From Allopusillimonas ginsengisoli (GTDB taxonomy: Bacteria > Pseudomonadota > Gammaproteobacteria > Burkholderiales > Burkholderiaceae_B): 64,000 bases of DNA. The position numbers and the translations under genes were made by a program. Shown here in pieces: positions 18,558 to 28,323 of the stretch. How positions within the stretch are numbered: position 1 is the stretch's first letter; the number at the start of each line of letters is the position of its first letter. The notes under the pieces were generated by a model that saw only the letters and a list, made by a program, of their open reading frames with translations, was not told the origin of the DNA and ran no database searches. Location of the stretch: contig NZ_SDQE01000001.1 in NCBI RefSeq assembly GCF_004153455.1, positions 434,001 through 498,000 of the forward strand, in the 5' to 3' direction.

Positions 18558-20126
18558 TTAGAGCTCCAGGTAGGCACGGCGCACGGTTTCATCGTCCGCC
18601 AGTGCCCGCATGCTGCCCTGATAGCGGATCTCACCCTTTTCCAGCACATAGGCGCGATCGGCCACCAACTGGGCAAAGTGTAAATTCTGCTCGGAAAGCA
18701 GCACACTGACACCTCGTTGCTTGAGAGCCAGGATCATCTCCGCCATTTGTTCAACCACAACCGGCGCCACGCCCTCTGACGGTTCATCCAGCAGCAACAA
18801 AAAGGGGTTGCCCATCAGCGTGCGCGCCACAGCCAGCATCTGTTGCTCACCGCCACTCATCGCGCCGGCTGGCCGATTGCGCAAGCTGGCCAGGTGTGGG
18901 AACACATCGAAAATCTGCGACAGCGACCAACCCAGCGTCTCGCCACCCACCTCGCGCCCCGCGTCCGGCACCGCGCTCTGAGGCCATGTTCGTACAGCCT
19001 GCCGGCCCGCCATCAGATTTTCGGTGACTGTAAGATCCGTAAAAATGCGACGATCTTCCGGCACATAGCCCAGCCCCAACCGCGCAATCTCGAAAGGCTG
19101 CCGATGCGCCAGCGCATGGCCCATGAAATCCAATGCGGCCGCACGGCGCTCGGCCAGCCCCATGATGGCCTTGAAGGTAGTGGATTTTCCTGCGCCATTA
19201 CGCCCCAGAAGCGCCACCACTTCACCGCGGCGCGCTTGCAGCGAGACATCGCGCAGAATATGCGCGGCGCCATACCAGGCGTTCAGCGCCTGCACGGTCA
19301 GGAGCACGGGCCGCTCTGGCTCTGCGCTCACGTCCGTATCATCCTCGTGCTGCCGCGCTCCGCTGGCCGCTTTCAGGCCAAACGTTTTGCCGCTGCCAAA
19401 ATAGACTTTGCGCACCTCGGGATGTTCGCGTATCTCGTCCGCATTCCCTTCTGCAATCAGTTGCCCACGCGCGAGCACCAGAATACGGTCAGCATAGCCG
19501 AACACGACATCCATGCTGTGTTCGGTAAACAGTACGGCCATATTGCGCTCTGCGACCAAACGCTTGATCAGGACCATCAAGGCATTGCGCTCCGTCGCGC
19601 CCATGCCCGCCGTCGGTTCGTCCATCAGCAACACGCGCGGATCGCCTGCCAGGCTAATGGCCAGCTCTACCCGCTTGACGTCGCCATAGGCCAGCTCGCT
19701 GCAGGGGGCCGCGGCCTGATCGCGCATGCCGACCTGCTCCAGCAAATCCATTGCCTCGTCCTGATACGCCCGGCGAGCCGTGCGCCAGAAAGACCAAGCC
19801 TTGCGACGGCTGGCGAGCAGCGCCATTTGAACGTTTTCCATCACGGTCAGCGAGGCAAATGTGGCAGCAATCTGAAAGCTGCGCCCCACGCCCAGGCGTG
19901 CGATGCTGTGCGACGCCAGGCCCAGCAATGGCTGCCCATCCAGGGTCACCGAACCGGATGTCGCCCCCAACTGCCCGCCCAGCATATTGAACACCGTTGA
20001 CTTGCCCGCGCCATTGGGCCCGATGAGCGCCAGCAGTTCGCCCGGCGCAAGGTCGAAGCTGACACCGTCAACCGCGCGGTTTCCGCCAAAATCGCGCACC
20101 AAGTGCCTGGCCTGCAATAGACTCAT
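18558..20126 (-). CDS. Fused branched-chain-type ABC transporter ATPase (LivG-LivF)
   Basis: A 522-aa protein with two cassettes. The LivG half has Walker A GPNGAGKST, an AYGDVKRVELAISL signature-equivalent region lacking the LSGGQ glycine pair, and Walker B VLLMDEPTAGMG. The LivF half has GRNGAGKST, signature MSGGEQQM and LLLLDEPSEGVAP. Its ATG at 20126 overlaps the permease stop as ATGA, so the genes are translationally coupled; longer upstream frames are spurious. It energises the LivHM permease. The order LivG then LivF is joined by a linker of roughly 50 residues. Confidence 0.92.
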   Translation of the reverse strand: MSLLQARHLVRDFGGNRAVDGVSFDLAPGELLALIGPNGAGKSTVFNMLGGQLGATSGSVTLDGQPLLGLASHSIARLGVGRSFQIAATFASLTVMENVQMALLASRRKAWSFWRTARRAYQDEAMDLLEQVGMRDQAAAPCSELAYGDVKRVELAISLAGDPRVLLMDEPTAGMGATERNALMVLIKRLVAERNMAVLFTEHSMDVVFGYADRILVLARGQLIAEGNADEIREHPEVRKVYFGSGKTFGLKAASGARQHEDDTDVSAEPERPVLLTVQALNAWYGAAHILRDVSLQARRGEVVALLGRNGAGKSTTFKAIMGLAERRAAALDFMGHALAHRQPFEIARLGLGYVPEDRRIFTDLTVTENLMAGRQAVRTWPQSAVPDAGREVGGETLGWSLSQIFDVFPHLASLRNRPAGAMSGGEQQMLAVARTLMGNPFLLLLDEPSEGVAPVVVEQMAEMILALKQRGVSVLLSEQNLHFAQLVADRAYVLEKGEIRYQGSMRALADDETVRRAYLEL

Positions 20127-22003
20127 GCGCGCCTCCGCCGCTGCCAGACGCCTGCGTAGCCAGCGATGCCCCGCGGAAAGACCAGCACTATCAGCAGAAT
20201 CACGACGCCGAACAGCGCCCGCCAGTATTCGGTGATTCCCACGAACAGATCCTGCAGCACCGTAAAGCCGACAGCGCCGACCACCGGACCTGCCAGCGCC
20301 TGGATGCCGCCAAGCAACACCATGACCAATGCATCCACCGATTTGCCGACCGTCATGACCTCCGGCGATGTACCTCCCTTGGCAAAGGCGTACAGCGCTC
20401 CCGCCAGGCCCGCAAGCAGCCCGGCAACAATGAAAGCCATCCACTGTATATGCCGCACGTTCAGCCCAATGGCGTCCGCCCGCAGGGCCGAGTCGCGTGT
20501 GGCGCGCAAAGCCATGCCAAAAGGCGAGAACGCAAGGCGCCGCACCCCCAGCACGACCACGATGGCAATGACCAGCGTGAAGTAATAGAACGCATTGCCT
20601 GAAAGCCAGTCGTCCGGCCAGACACCGAAAATCCCATTGGAACCGCCCGTGACGTCATCCCACTGAAACACAATAGACCAGATGATCTGGGCAAAGGCCA
20701 GCGTCAGCATGGCCAGATAAACACCGGTCAGGCGCGCGCCCAACCAGCCAAACATCATGGCCGCCGCACCTGCCACCAGTGGCCCGGCCACGATGGCGCC
20801 CAGCATGCCAATGCCACTCATGGTGAACAGCATGGCGGCCGCGTAGGCCCCCAACCCAAAATACGCCGCGTGGCCGAACGAAGGCATGCCGCCCAACCCC
20901 ATCATGACATGCAGACTTACGGCAAACACGACGGCTACCAGAACATCCTGGGCCAGCACAGCGGCATAGGGAAGATAATCGACCAGCATCGGCAAAGCGG
21001 CCACGGCAAGCGCCGCGAGCGCCGCCAGGACTCCCGCCCGCATCCCGGCGGGTCGCAGCGGCTGATCGGGTGCGCCCATATGCCGAGAGAGGGACAAAGG
21101 CTTGCCGCATAGCCCCCAGGGCCTGAACACCAGCACCAGCGCCATGAAGATAAACTCCACCGCCAGGGTCAGCCGGGGAAAGGCAACGGTCAAGCCGCCG
21201 ATTTCCACGACCCCTAATGCGATACACAATGCCTTCAGTTCGGCAATGATGAGCGCGGCAAGATACGCGCCGGGAATGGAGCCCATGCCGCCCACTACGA
21301 CCACCACAAACGCATCGCCGATGATGCTCAAATCCAGCCCCAGGCTTGCCGGCTGCCGTGGAATCTGCAAGGCGCCGCCCAGCCCGGCCAAGAACGCCCC
21401 AAAGGCGAACACTGCGGTAAACAGCCAGGCCTGGTTCACCCCCAGCGCCCCCAGCATTTGTCGATCCTGCGTGGCCGCACGCACCAGCATGCCCAAACGA
21501 GAGCGGGTCAGCAGCAGCCAAAGCACCAGCAATATGAGCGGCCCCAGGCCGATCAACAACAGGTCGTACACAGGCAGGTAGCGATCAAACACCTGCACCG
21601 CGCCGTCCAGGCCGGGCGCCAAGGGACCAAGCAGGTCGTCCGGCCCCCACAACCAGAGCGCCATATCATTGAAGACCAGTACCAAGGCAAAGGTCGCCAG
21701 CAACTGGAACATCTCGGGCGCACTGTAGATACGCCGCAGAAGCAGGATCTCGACGACAGCCCCGAGCACAGCCACGGCAAGTGCGGCGCACAGCAAGGCA
21801 GCCCAGAATCCCATGGCCCCTTGCCCCCACTGCTGCACCAGGGAGTAGGCCACATACAGCCCCAGCATATAGAGCGAGCCATGCGCAAAGTTGACGATAC
21901 GGCTGACACCGAAAATCAGCGACAACCCCGCCGCCACAAGAAACAACGACGACGCTTCGGCCAGCCCGTTCAGGAACTGGACAATAAAGCCGGTGATCTG
22001 CAT
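20123..22003 (-). CDS. Fused branched-chain-type ABC transporter permease (LivH-LivM)
   Basis: A 626-aa inner-membrane protein joining LivH (residues about 1-290; NGLAEASSLFLVAAGLSLIF, VNFAHGSLYMLGLY) and LivM (about 310-620; GLGGMPSFGHAAYFGLGAYA, RLTGVYLAMLTLAFAQI). Around 16-18 membrane segments are expected. It forms the channel for a periplasmic-binding-protein-dependent importer of amino acids or aromatic acids. The stop overlaps the ATPase start. A short coupled frame lies upstream between it and the binding-protein gene. Confidence 0.92.
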   Translation of the reverse strand: MQITGFIVQFLNGLAEASSLFLVAAGLSLIFGVSRIVNFAHGSLYMLGLYVAYSLVQQWGQGAMGFWAALLCAALAVAVLGAVVEILLLRRIYSAPEMFQLLATFALVLVFNDMALWLWGPDDLLGPLAPGLDGAVQVFDRYLPVYDLLLIGLGPLILLVLWLLLTRSRLGMLVRAATQDRQMLGALGVNQAWLFTAVFAFGAFLAGLGGALQIPRQPASLGLDLSIIGDAFVVVVVGGMGSIPGAYLAALIIAELKALCIALGVVEIGGLTVAFPRLTLAVEFIFMALVLVFRPWGLCGKPLSLSRHMGAPDQPLRPAGMRAGVLAALAALAVAALPMLVDYLPYAAVLAQDVLVAVVFAVSLHVMMGLGGMPSFGHAAYFGLGAYAAAMLFTMSGIGMLGAIVAGPLVAGAAAMMFGWLGARLTGVYLAMLTLAFAQIIWSIVFQWDDVTGGSNGIFGVWPDDWLSGNAFYYFTLVIAIVVVLGVRRLAFSPFGMALRATRDSALRADAIGLNVRHIQWMAFIVAGLLAGLAGALYAFAKGGTSPEVMTVGKSVDALVMVLLGGIQALAGPVVGAVGFTVLQDLFVGITEYWRALFGVVILLIVLVFPRGIAGYAGVWQRRRRA

Positions 22004-22012
22004 GCCGCCGGC

Positions 22013-22099
22013 CTACCCGCGCACCCGAAGCGGCAGGCGACTCAACGCCACCTTGAGCATGCCCGCAGCCCGCTTGCCGAGGGCGCCCAGCCTAGCCAT
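22013..22099 (-). CDS. Possible 28-aa basic peptide bridging two Liv genes
   Basis: The ATG at 22099 overlaps the binding-protein stop as TGATG, and the frame ends with TAG at 22015-22013, 10 bases before the permease ATG. It encodes MARLGALGKRAAGMLKVALS plus eight more residues, a strongly basic, amphipathic peptide. It may exist only to carry ribosomes through the 95-bp gap. No homology is known to me, and it could be a chance frame. Confidence 0.3.
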   Translation of the reverse strand: MARLGALGKRAAGMLKVALSRLPLRVRG

Positions 22100-23310
22100 C
22101 AGTCGGCCACGGCCGGCCGCCACTGCCGAACCTGCTCGTCTGTGGGTTGCACAGTGGCGCCGTCGACATACTCGAAGTCAGTCATGATGCCCTTGCCATC
22201 CTTGACAGCCAGCTTGCCGACATAGGCGCCCATGGTCGATTGGTGATCGATGCCGCGATAGGTGATGCGGCCGAAAGGCGTATCCACTTCCAGACCCTTG
22301 AAGGCCTGCACCAGCGCATCCGTATCCGTGGAGCCCGCCTTTTCAATACCTGCGGCCAGCGAGCGTATCGTGTTGTAGCCGACAACGGTACCGAGGCGGG
22401 GATAGTCGTTGAAGCGTGCCTGATAGGCCTCCAGGAACGCCTTGTGCTCGGGCGTGTCGATGGCGTACCAGGGATAGCCGGTGACGATCCAGCCTTCAGG
22501 AGTTTCGGCGCCCAACGGATCGAGGTACTCGGGTTCGCCCGTGAGCATGCTGACGACAGAGAGGTTCTTGAAGAAATTGCGCTGTGTGCCTGCGCGCACA
22601 AACTTGGACAGATCGGTTGCAAACAGAACGTTGAACATGGCTTCGGGCCTGGCGTCGGCCAATGCCTGCACGACACTGCCCGCGTCGATCTTGCCCAGCG
22701 GCGCGGCCTGCTCCGCCACGAACTCGACATCGGGCTGAGCCTGCTTGAGCAGGGTCTTGAACGTTGCCACGGCCGACTGCCCGTACTCATAATTGGGATA
22801 CACCAGCGCCCACCGCTTCTTGTTCATTTTGACGGCCGCGGGGATCAGCATGGCCACTTGCATATACGTGGAATTGCGCAAGCGGAAAGTGTATGGATTG
22901 CCATCGGCCCAGACGATTTTGTCGGTCAGCGGCTCGCTGGCCAGGAAGAATTGTTTTTTGTGGCCGGCGAAGTCGGACACGGCCAGGCCAATATGCGAAA
23001 GAAAAGTCCCGGCCAGCACATCGACTTTCTCACGTGCAAGCAATTCCTGCGCGGCGCGGACCGCATCGCCGGGGTTGGAGTTGTCGTCGCGGGTGACCAG
23101 CTGGAGTTGCTTGCCATTTACGCCGCCCTCCGCGTTGATCTGCTCCAGCGCCAGCTCCATGCCTTTTTTATAGGGCCCCAGAAAAGCAGGCTGCGTCTTG
23201 TAGCTGTTGAGCTCGCCGATGCGGATGACATCCTGCGCGCTGGCGGCAAAACCGACAGCCGACAGAAGCAGTGCGGCAAGCAGCCTGATATTAAACCTGT
23301 GTGAATACAT
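22099..23310 (-). CDS. ABC transporter substrate-binding protein, LivK-like
   Basis: A 403-aa periplasmic binding protein (family 6, Leu/Ile/Val type). The signal peptide ends at about ASAQ (residue 26). The mature protein opens IRIGELNSYKTQPAFLGPYK and continues MELALEQINAEGGVNGKQLQ, the standard lobe-1 pattern. It is the first gene of the leftward Liv operon, which converges on the oxidoreductase gene. Such binding proteins recognise branched-chain or aromatic amino acids, aryl-acids or amides; given the neighbour, an aromatic substrate is plausible but unproven. Confidence 0.9.
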   Translation of the reverse strand: MYSHRFNIRLLAALLLSAVGFAASAQDVIRIGELNSYKTQPAFLGPYKKGMELALEQINAEGGVNGKQLQLVTRDDNSNPGDAVRAAQELLAREKVDVLAGTFLSHIGLAVSDFAGHKKQFFLASEPLTDKIVWADGNPYTFRLRNSTYMQVAMLIPAAVKMNKKRWALVYPNYEYGQSAVATFKTLLKQAQPDVEFVAEQAAPLGKIDAGSVVQALADARPEAMFNVLFATDLSKFVRAGTQRNFFKNLSVVSMLTGEPEYLDPLGAETPEGWIVTGYPWYAIDTPEHKAFLEAYQARFNDYPRLGTVVGYNTIRSLAAGIEKAGSTDTDALVQAFKGLEVDTPFGRITYRGIDHQSTMGAYVGKLAVKDGKGIMTDFEYVDGATVQPTDEQVRQWRPAVAD

Positions 23311-23478
23311 GGGAAATAATCCTGTGCGGGAGCGGAAGGCCGATATATGATCCCCTATTATCGCAGCTTCTTTTCGCTGCCGCCCGGTGCTGCCCCTTGG
23401 CCCGGTTCGAGTATTTCCTTACACAAAGAATCGCCAAACCCTTTACACTTAGCGCTCCAGAATATCTGCCAGCCGCCT

Positions 23479-25362
23479 ATGCGCGACCTTACCTTTGTTT
23501 TTATAGTTTCCAGCTTTTTGTTGCTGACAGTCAGCCGTTGCCTGCTCGCAGCCTGGCAATGGGGGCGTGTCAAACAGGCCGGCGGACTCTGGCCTATCCT
23601 GCGCGGAGGGTTGCGCATTGATGCCAACATCATCGCAACACTGGCTGGAATACCCTTGGTGCTGTCCCCCTGGCTGGGAAGCGACCACTTCGCCATTGAA
23701 ACCACCGAGGCCTGGTTTCTGCTGGCCTGGGTGCTGCTCGTGCTGATGGAAGTCTCCACCCCCCAGTTCATCGACGAATACGACACCCGGCCCAACCGGC
23801 TGTATGTCGAATACCTGAAGCACCCGCGCGAAGTCTTTGGCATGCTCTGGAAGGGCTACAAGCACGTGCTGGTGTTTGGCGTACTCGTGATTGTCGGCCT
23901 TACCTGGCTGGCGGACCATCTGTTCGAGCCCAGCCTGCCGGACGGCCCCATGGCCTGGTGGCAGCGCCCGCTATTTGCGTTGGCAGCGGCCATCGTCGTC
24001 TTTCTGGCCATCCGGGGTACGCTCAAGCATCGCCCCATCAACCCTTCCACAGTCGCCTATTGCAGCGACAGCATGCTCAATACCCTGCCGCTGAACTCGC
24101 TCTACAGCCTCGCGTATGCCATCTACAGCATGAAGAACGAACGCTCGGCCACGCGTGTCTATGGCAGCCTCAGTCCAGAAGAAACCAATTCCATCGTACA
24201 GCGCTGCGCCGGCATCGAACCCGGTACCGATACCATCCCGACGCTTCATGTACAAACCCCCTCGGCCTCGCGTACGCGTCCGCTCAATCTGGTCATGATT
24301 GTCGAAGAAAGCCTGGGCGCCCAGTATGTCGGCAATCTTGGCGGGGCAGGCTATACCCCTTGCCTGGACGAGCTCGCCAGAACCGGCTGGAACTTCACCC
24401 GGGCCTACGCAACCGGCACGCGCTCCGTGCGTGGGCTCGAAGCCGTCTCCGCCGGGTTCCCGCCAACGATTTCCGATGCGGCGCTGCGGCTGTCGGGCGC
24501 GCAAAGCAATTTTTTCACGCTGGCCCAACTGCTCAAACTGCAAGGTTTTCGGTCGCGCTTCATCTACGGGGGTGAGGCGCATTTCGACAACATGAAGAAT
24601 TTCTTCCTGGGCAATGGCTTTGATCAGGTGTTCGACCTGCCCACCTTCAAGAACCCCGCTTTTGTCGGCACCTGGGGCGCCAGCGACGAAGACATGTTCA
24701 ACCAGCTGCACGATTTGATGCAGCAAGATCCCGATCAAGCGACCTTCACCCTGGCGTTTTCGGTCAGCAACCACTCGCCCTGGGAATACCCCGAGGGCCG
24801 CATCACGCCCGAAGGCGATCCTCGCACGGTGCAGAACACAGTGCGCTATGCGGACTGGGCGATCGGCCAGTATTTCGAGAAGGCGCGCCAATCCAGTTAT
24901 TGGGACAACACCGTATTTCTGATCGTGGCCGACCACGACTCGCGGGTGTCCGGCGCCACGCTCGTCCCCATGCGTCACTTCCACATTCCCGCACTTATTC
25001 TTGGCGCCGATATACAGCCGCGCAGCGACGACCGTCTGGTCAGCCAGATCGATCTGCCCACCACGCTGCTTTCCCTCATGGGCGTCCAGGCTGAGCATCC
25101 CATGATTGGTCACGACATGACACAAGAAGGCGGCGACCGGGTCATGATGCAATACAAGGACAATTACGGCTATATGAAGGGCGATCAGCTGGTGGTGCTT
25201 GAACCGCACCGGGGCGCCAGCCAGTTTCGCTATGCTGCGCCTGAATCCTATGAGCCGCAGCCGCTGGATGCGGACTTGGCGCGCGAAGCGCTTGCGCATG
25301 TCCTCTGGCCCAACTGGGTGTACAACCAGCGCGCCTATACCCTGCCTCATCTGCGCGCATGA
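23479..25362 (+). CDS. LTA synthase family protein (membrane sulfatase fold)
   Basis: A 627-aa inner-membrane protein with about five N-terminal membrane segments and a periplasmic alkaline-phosphatase/sulfatase-fold domain. Metal and catalytic motifs visible are LVMIVEESLGAQYVG (first metal Glu), TGTRSVRGLEA with the presumed nucleophilic Thr, FSVSNHSPWEYPEGR, and VADHDSRVSGATL. Relatives transfer phosphoglycerol or phosphoethanolamine groups to glycans and lipids of the envelope. ATG 23479 was chosen because the hydrophobic start follows it directly; the longer frame from 23347 is unsupported. It is divergent from the Liv operon. Confidence 0.88.
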   Translation: MRDLTFVFIVSSFLLLTVSRCLLAAWQWGRVKQAGGLWPILRGGLRIDANIIATLAGIPLVLSPWLGSDHFAIETTEAWFLLAWVLLVLMEVSTPQFIDEYDTRPNRLYVEYLKHPREVFGMLWKGYKHVLVFGVLVIVGLTWLADHLFEPSLPDGPMAWWQRPLFALAAAIVVFLAIRGTLKHRPINPSTVAYCSDSMLNTLPLNSLYSLAYAIYSMKNERSATRVYGSLSPEETNSIVQRCAGIEPGTDTIPTLHVQTPSASRTRPLNLVMIVEESLGAQYVGNLGGAGYTPCLDELARTGWNFTRAYATGTRSVRGLEAVSAGFPPTISDAALRLSGAQSNFFTLAQLLKLQGFRSRFIYGGEAHFDNMKNFFLGNGFDQVFDLPTFKNPAFVGTWGASDEDMFNQLHDLMQQDPDQATFTLAFSVSNHSPWEYPEGRITPEGDPRTVQNTVRYADWAIGQYFEKARQSSYWDNTVFLIVADHDSRVSGATLVPMRHFHIPALILGADIQPRSDDRLVSQIDLPTTLLSLMGVQAEHPMIGHDMTQEGGDRVMMQYKDNYGYMKGDQLVVLEPHRGASQFRYAAPESYEPQPLDADLAREALAHVLWPNWVYNQRAYTLPHLRA

Positions 25363-25534
25363 GCGACGACCCTGACCCGGGCAAACCTGTCCCTGCCAAC
25401 CCGCGGCGTATCGCCACCGCCACGCACTCTGTTCTGCATGCCTGCCCCGCAAGACCGCCGGGCAGGCAATTTTGCGTGCTGGCCCGCTCGCCTCGGCTAT
25501 TATTTTCTTTTCCCCATGTAAGGAGACCGGCCTG

Positions 25535-27106
25535 ATGGAAGGCCTGTTACATTTATTGCTGGATCCCTCTGTCTGGGTCGGCCTTCTCACCCTTGTCATC
25601 CTGGAAATCGTCCTCGGGATCGATAACCTGATTTTCATTGCCATCCTGGCGGACAAACTGCCTCCGGCGCAGCGCGACCGCGCGCGCATCATCGGCTTGA
25701 GCCTGGCCCTGATCATGCGGCTTGGCCTGCTTTCCGCCATCTCCTGGGTATTCCAGCTGACAACGCCCATCCTGAACATCGGCTCGGCCTCGTTCTCCGG
25801 ACGTGACCTCATCCTGATTATCGGCGGCTTTTTTCTGGTGTTCAAAGGCACCATGGAAATGCATGAGCGTGTCGAAGGCAAAGCTCACGCCAGCACGTCC
25901 TCGCCTGTCTACGCCAGCTTCGGGATTGTGGTTACCCAAATTGTCGTGCTGGACGCCGTCTTCTCCCTGGACGCCGTCATCACAGCGGTCGGCATGGTCG
26001 AACATCTCGAAGTCATGATGGCCGCCGTCATCATCGCCATCGGTGTCATGCTGGTTGCCTCCAAGCCGCTGACGCGATTTGTCAATGCCTACCCCACGGT
26101 AGTGATCCTGTGCCTGGGTTTTTTGCTGATGATAGGTTTCGCGCTCGTCGCCGAGGGCTTCGGCTACAAGGTGCCAAAAGGCTATCTCTATGCCGCCATC
26201 GGCTTTGCGGTGATCATCGAATCACTGAACCAGATAGCCCGGCGCAACCTGCTGAATCTTGAAACCATGCGACCGATGCGCGAACGCACGGCGGAGGGCA
26301 TCTTGCGCATGCTGGGCAAACGAAGCGTTGCTCTTGAAGAGACCGCCACGGTGACAACAGCGCCAGCGCCCTCGGAAGCCCCGTTTGGCGAGGAAGAACG
26401 CAACATGGTCAGCGGCGTATTGCGCCTGGCCGAACGCAACATCCACTCCATCATGACGCCGCGCACGGACATCACCTGGATAGACCTGGACGACGACCCC
26501 GGCGAGATCCGCAAGGAGATCAGCCATTCCCCACACGGGTTCTTCCCCGTGTGCCGCGGATCACTTGATGATATTGTGGGGATCGGCCGCGCCAAAGACC
26601 TGATCGCCGACCTGCTCATGGAAGGCCGGCTTGACGAAGGTAAATTGCGCCCGCCCATCATCGTCCATGAGACCGTGCGTATTCTGGACCTCATGGAAAC
26701 CCTGAAGGCGGCGCGCGGACAATTGGTCGTCGTCATCAACGAGTTCGGCGCGGTCGAGGGCCTGGTTACACCTATCGACGTATTCGAGGCCATCGCCGGC
26801 GACTTCCCCGACGAAGATGAAACGCCGGACATCATCGTTGATCGCGAAAACCGCTGGATCGTCGATGGCGCCGCAGACATGCACCAGTTCGAGCAAGCCA
26901 TTCAGGCAGAAGGGCTGATGGATGACTCGGATGAATATAGTACAGTGGCAGGCTACCTGTTGAGCCAGTTCGGACGCCTGCCCGAAACCGGCGACAAGAT
27001 CGCCGTCCCCAGCCTGCGCGGCGACTTGCACTTCGAAATCCTGGAGCGCGAAGGCCGCCGGATCGCCAAAATCCTGGTCGAGGCCAGAACTACCGGAGAT
27101 ATCTGA
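25535..27106 (+). CDS. TerC-family membrane protein with CBS and CorC/HlyC domains
   Basis: A 523-aa protein. Residues about 1-235 form the seven-segment TerC domain ([37 protein letters not shown] with conserved acidic residues in membrane). Two CBS domains follow ([37 protein letters not shown]). The CorC/HlyC transporter-associated domain comes last, at about 440-520. YoaE/YegH/Alx relatives are linked to Mn2+ or metal homeostasis. ATG 25535 has AAGGAGA upstream. Its stop overlaps the next ATG as TGATG, so the two proteins are coupled. Confidence 0.92.
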   Translation: MEGLLHLLLDPSVWVGLLTLVILEIVLGIDNLIFIAILADKLPPAQRDRARIIGLSLALIMRLGLLSAISWVFQLTTPILNIGSASFSGRDLILIIGGFFLVFKGTMEMHERVEGKAHASTSSPVYASFGIVVTQIVVLDAVFSLDAVITAVGMVEHLEVMMAAVIIAIGVMLVASKPLTRFVNAYPTVVILCLGFLLMIGFALVAEGFGYKVPKGYLYAAIGFAVIIESLNQIARRNLLNLETMRPMRERTAEGILRMLGKRSVALEETATVTTAPAPSEAPFGEEERNMVSGVLRLAERNIHSIMTPRTDITWIDLDDDPGEIRKEISHSPHGFFPVCRGSLDDIVGIGRAKDLIADLLMEGRLDEGKLRPPIIVHETVRILDLMETLKAARGQLVVVINEFGAVEGLVTPIDVFEAIAGDFPDEDETPDIIVDRENRWIVDGAADMHQFEQAIQAEGLMDDSDEYSTVAGYLLSQFGRLPETGDKIAVPSLRGDLHFEILEREGRRIAKILVEARTTGDI

Positions 27107-28113
27107 TGAAACGCGCACCTTCCTCTTTTCGCCTTCAACGCATGTTGCCCGCGATGGCCATCAGCCTGTGCCTGGCGGCGCCTGTCGCCGTAACGTCCGC
27201 CAATGCGCAAGCCGCTCCGCCCGCCCAGCAGAACACCCAGGTGCCGGGCTATCACCGGATGATGCTGGGCCAATTCGAGATCACCGCGCTGTATGACGGC
27301 TTTGTCGGGCTCGACCAAGCCATTCTTCACGGCGCGCCTGACGATGAGATTGGCAAGCTGATTGCGGCAATGTTTGTTCCCACCACGCCGCAAGGCGCAC
27401 AGACGGCGGTCAATGCTTTTCTTGTCAATACTGGCAAGCAGCTCATTCTGGTCGATTCGGGCGCGGCAGCGTGCTTTGGTCCGACGATGGGCTCGATTGT
27501 CGGCAACATGCAGGCGGCCGGCTACCAGCCGGCACAGGTCGATACAGTTCTGCTCACCCACCTGCACGGCGACCATGTCTGCGGCATCACGCACGACGGC
27601 GCGCCGGTTTTCCCCAATGCCACCGTTTATGTGGACAGCGACGAAGCGGCCTATTGGCTGGACAAGGAAACAGCTGCCCAGGCGCCCGACGCCGCTCAGC
27701 CTTTCTTCACCATGGCACAGCAATCCATCGCACCTTACGTCGCAAAGAACCAGGTCAAGCAGTTCAAATCCGGCGATACGCTCATGGAAGGCGTCAAGTC
27801 GTGGCCTTTGCCTGGCCACACGCCTGGCCACGGCGGCTATCAGTTCTCGTCCGACGGACAGGACTTGCTGTTCTGGGGCGACATCGTACACAGCCACGCC
27901 GTGCAGTTCTCCAAACCAGAAGTCTCGATCGAGTTCGACACCGATCCCGAAAAAGCCGTAGCGACCCGAAAAGAAGTATTTGAGCAGGCTGCAAGCCAGA
28001 AGTTGTGGATCGCGGGTGCCCACCTGCCCTTCCCCGGCATAGGCCATGTCGCAAGTACCCAGGATGGCGCCTATGACTGGGTGCCCCTCGAATATACGCC
28101 CCTACCGCGTTAG
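27106..28113 (+). CDS. Exported MBL-fold metallo-hydrolase
   Basis: A 335-aa metallo-beta-lactamase-fold hydrolase with a Sec signal peptide (cleavage near SANAQA, about residue 36). Zinc ligands are seen in LLTHLHGDHVCG (HxHxDH), the GHTPGHGGY histidine and the WGDIVHSHA aspartate. The family includes lactonases, sulfatases and other hydrolases, so the substrate is open. It is translationally coupled to the upstream TerC gene; a metal-related link between them is only a guess. It is the last host gene before the tRNA and prophage. Confidence 0.9.
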   Translation: MKRAPSSFRLQRMLPAMAISLCLAAPVAVTSANAQAAPPAQQNTQVPGYHRMMLGQFEITALYDGFVGLDQAILHGAPDDEIGKLIAAMFVPTTPQGAQTAVNAFLVNTGKQLILVDSGAAACFGPTMGSIVGNMQAAGYQPAQVDTVLLTHLHGDHVCGITHDGAPVFPNATVYVDSDEAAYWLDKETAAQAPDAAQPFFTMAQQSIAPYVAKNQVKQFKSGDTLMEGVKSWPLPGHTPGHGGYQFSSDGQDLLFWGDIVHSHAVQFSKPEVSIEFDTDPEKAVATRKEVFEQAASQKLWIAGAHLPFPGIGHVASTQDGAYDWVPLEYTPLPR

Positions 28114-28212
28114 CCTGCGACGAGCGAGGTCGTTGCAGCGGCCGGTCCGCGACAAGCTTAAGGTTCGCCATCGGGTAGATTTATATGTTATATTGCTTGG
28201 CTGCAACGAAGT

Positions 28213-28323
<111 letters not shown>

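Noticed and set aside
23971-25881. 636-codon open frame on the minus strand
   Set aside because: It is antisense to the LTA-synthase-like and TerC genes, with no family features; a GC-driven shadow.
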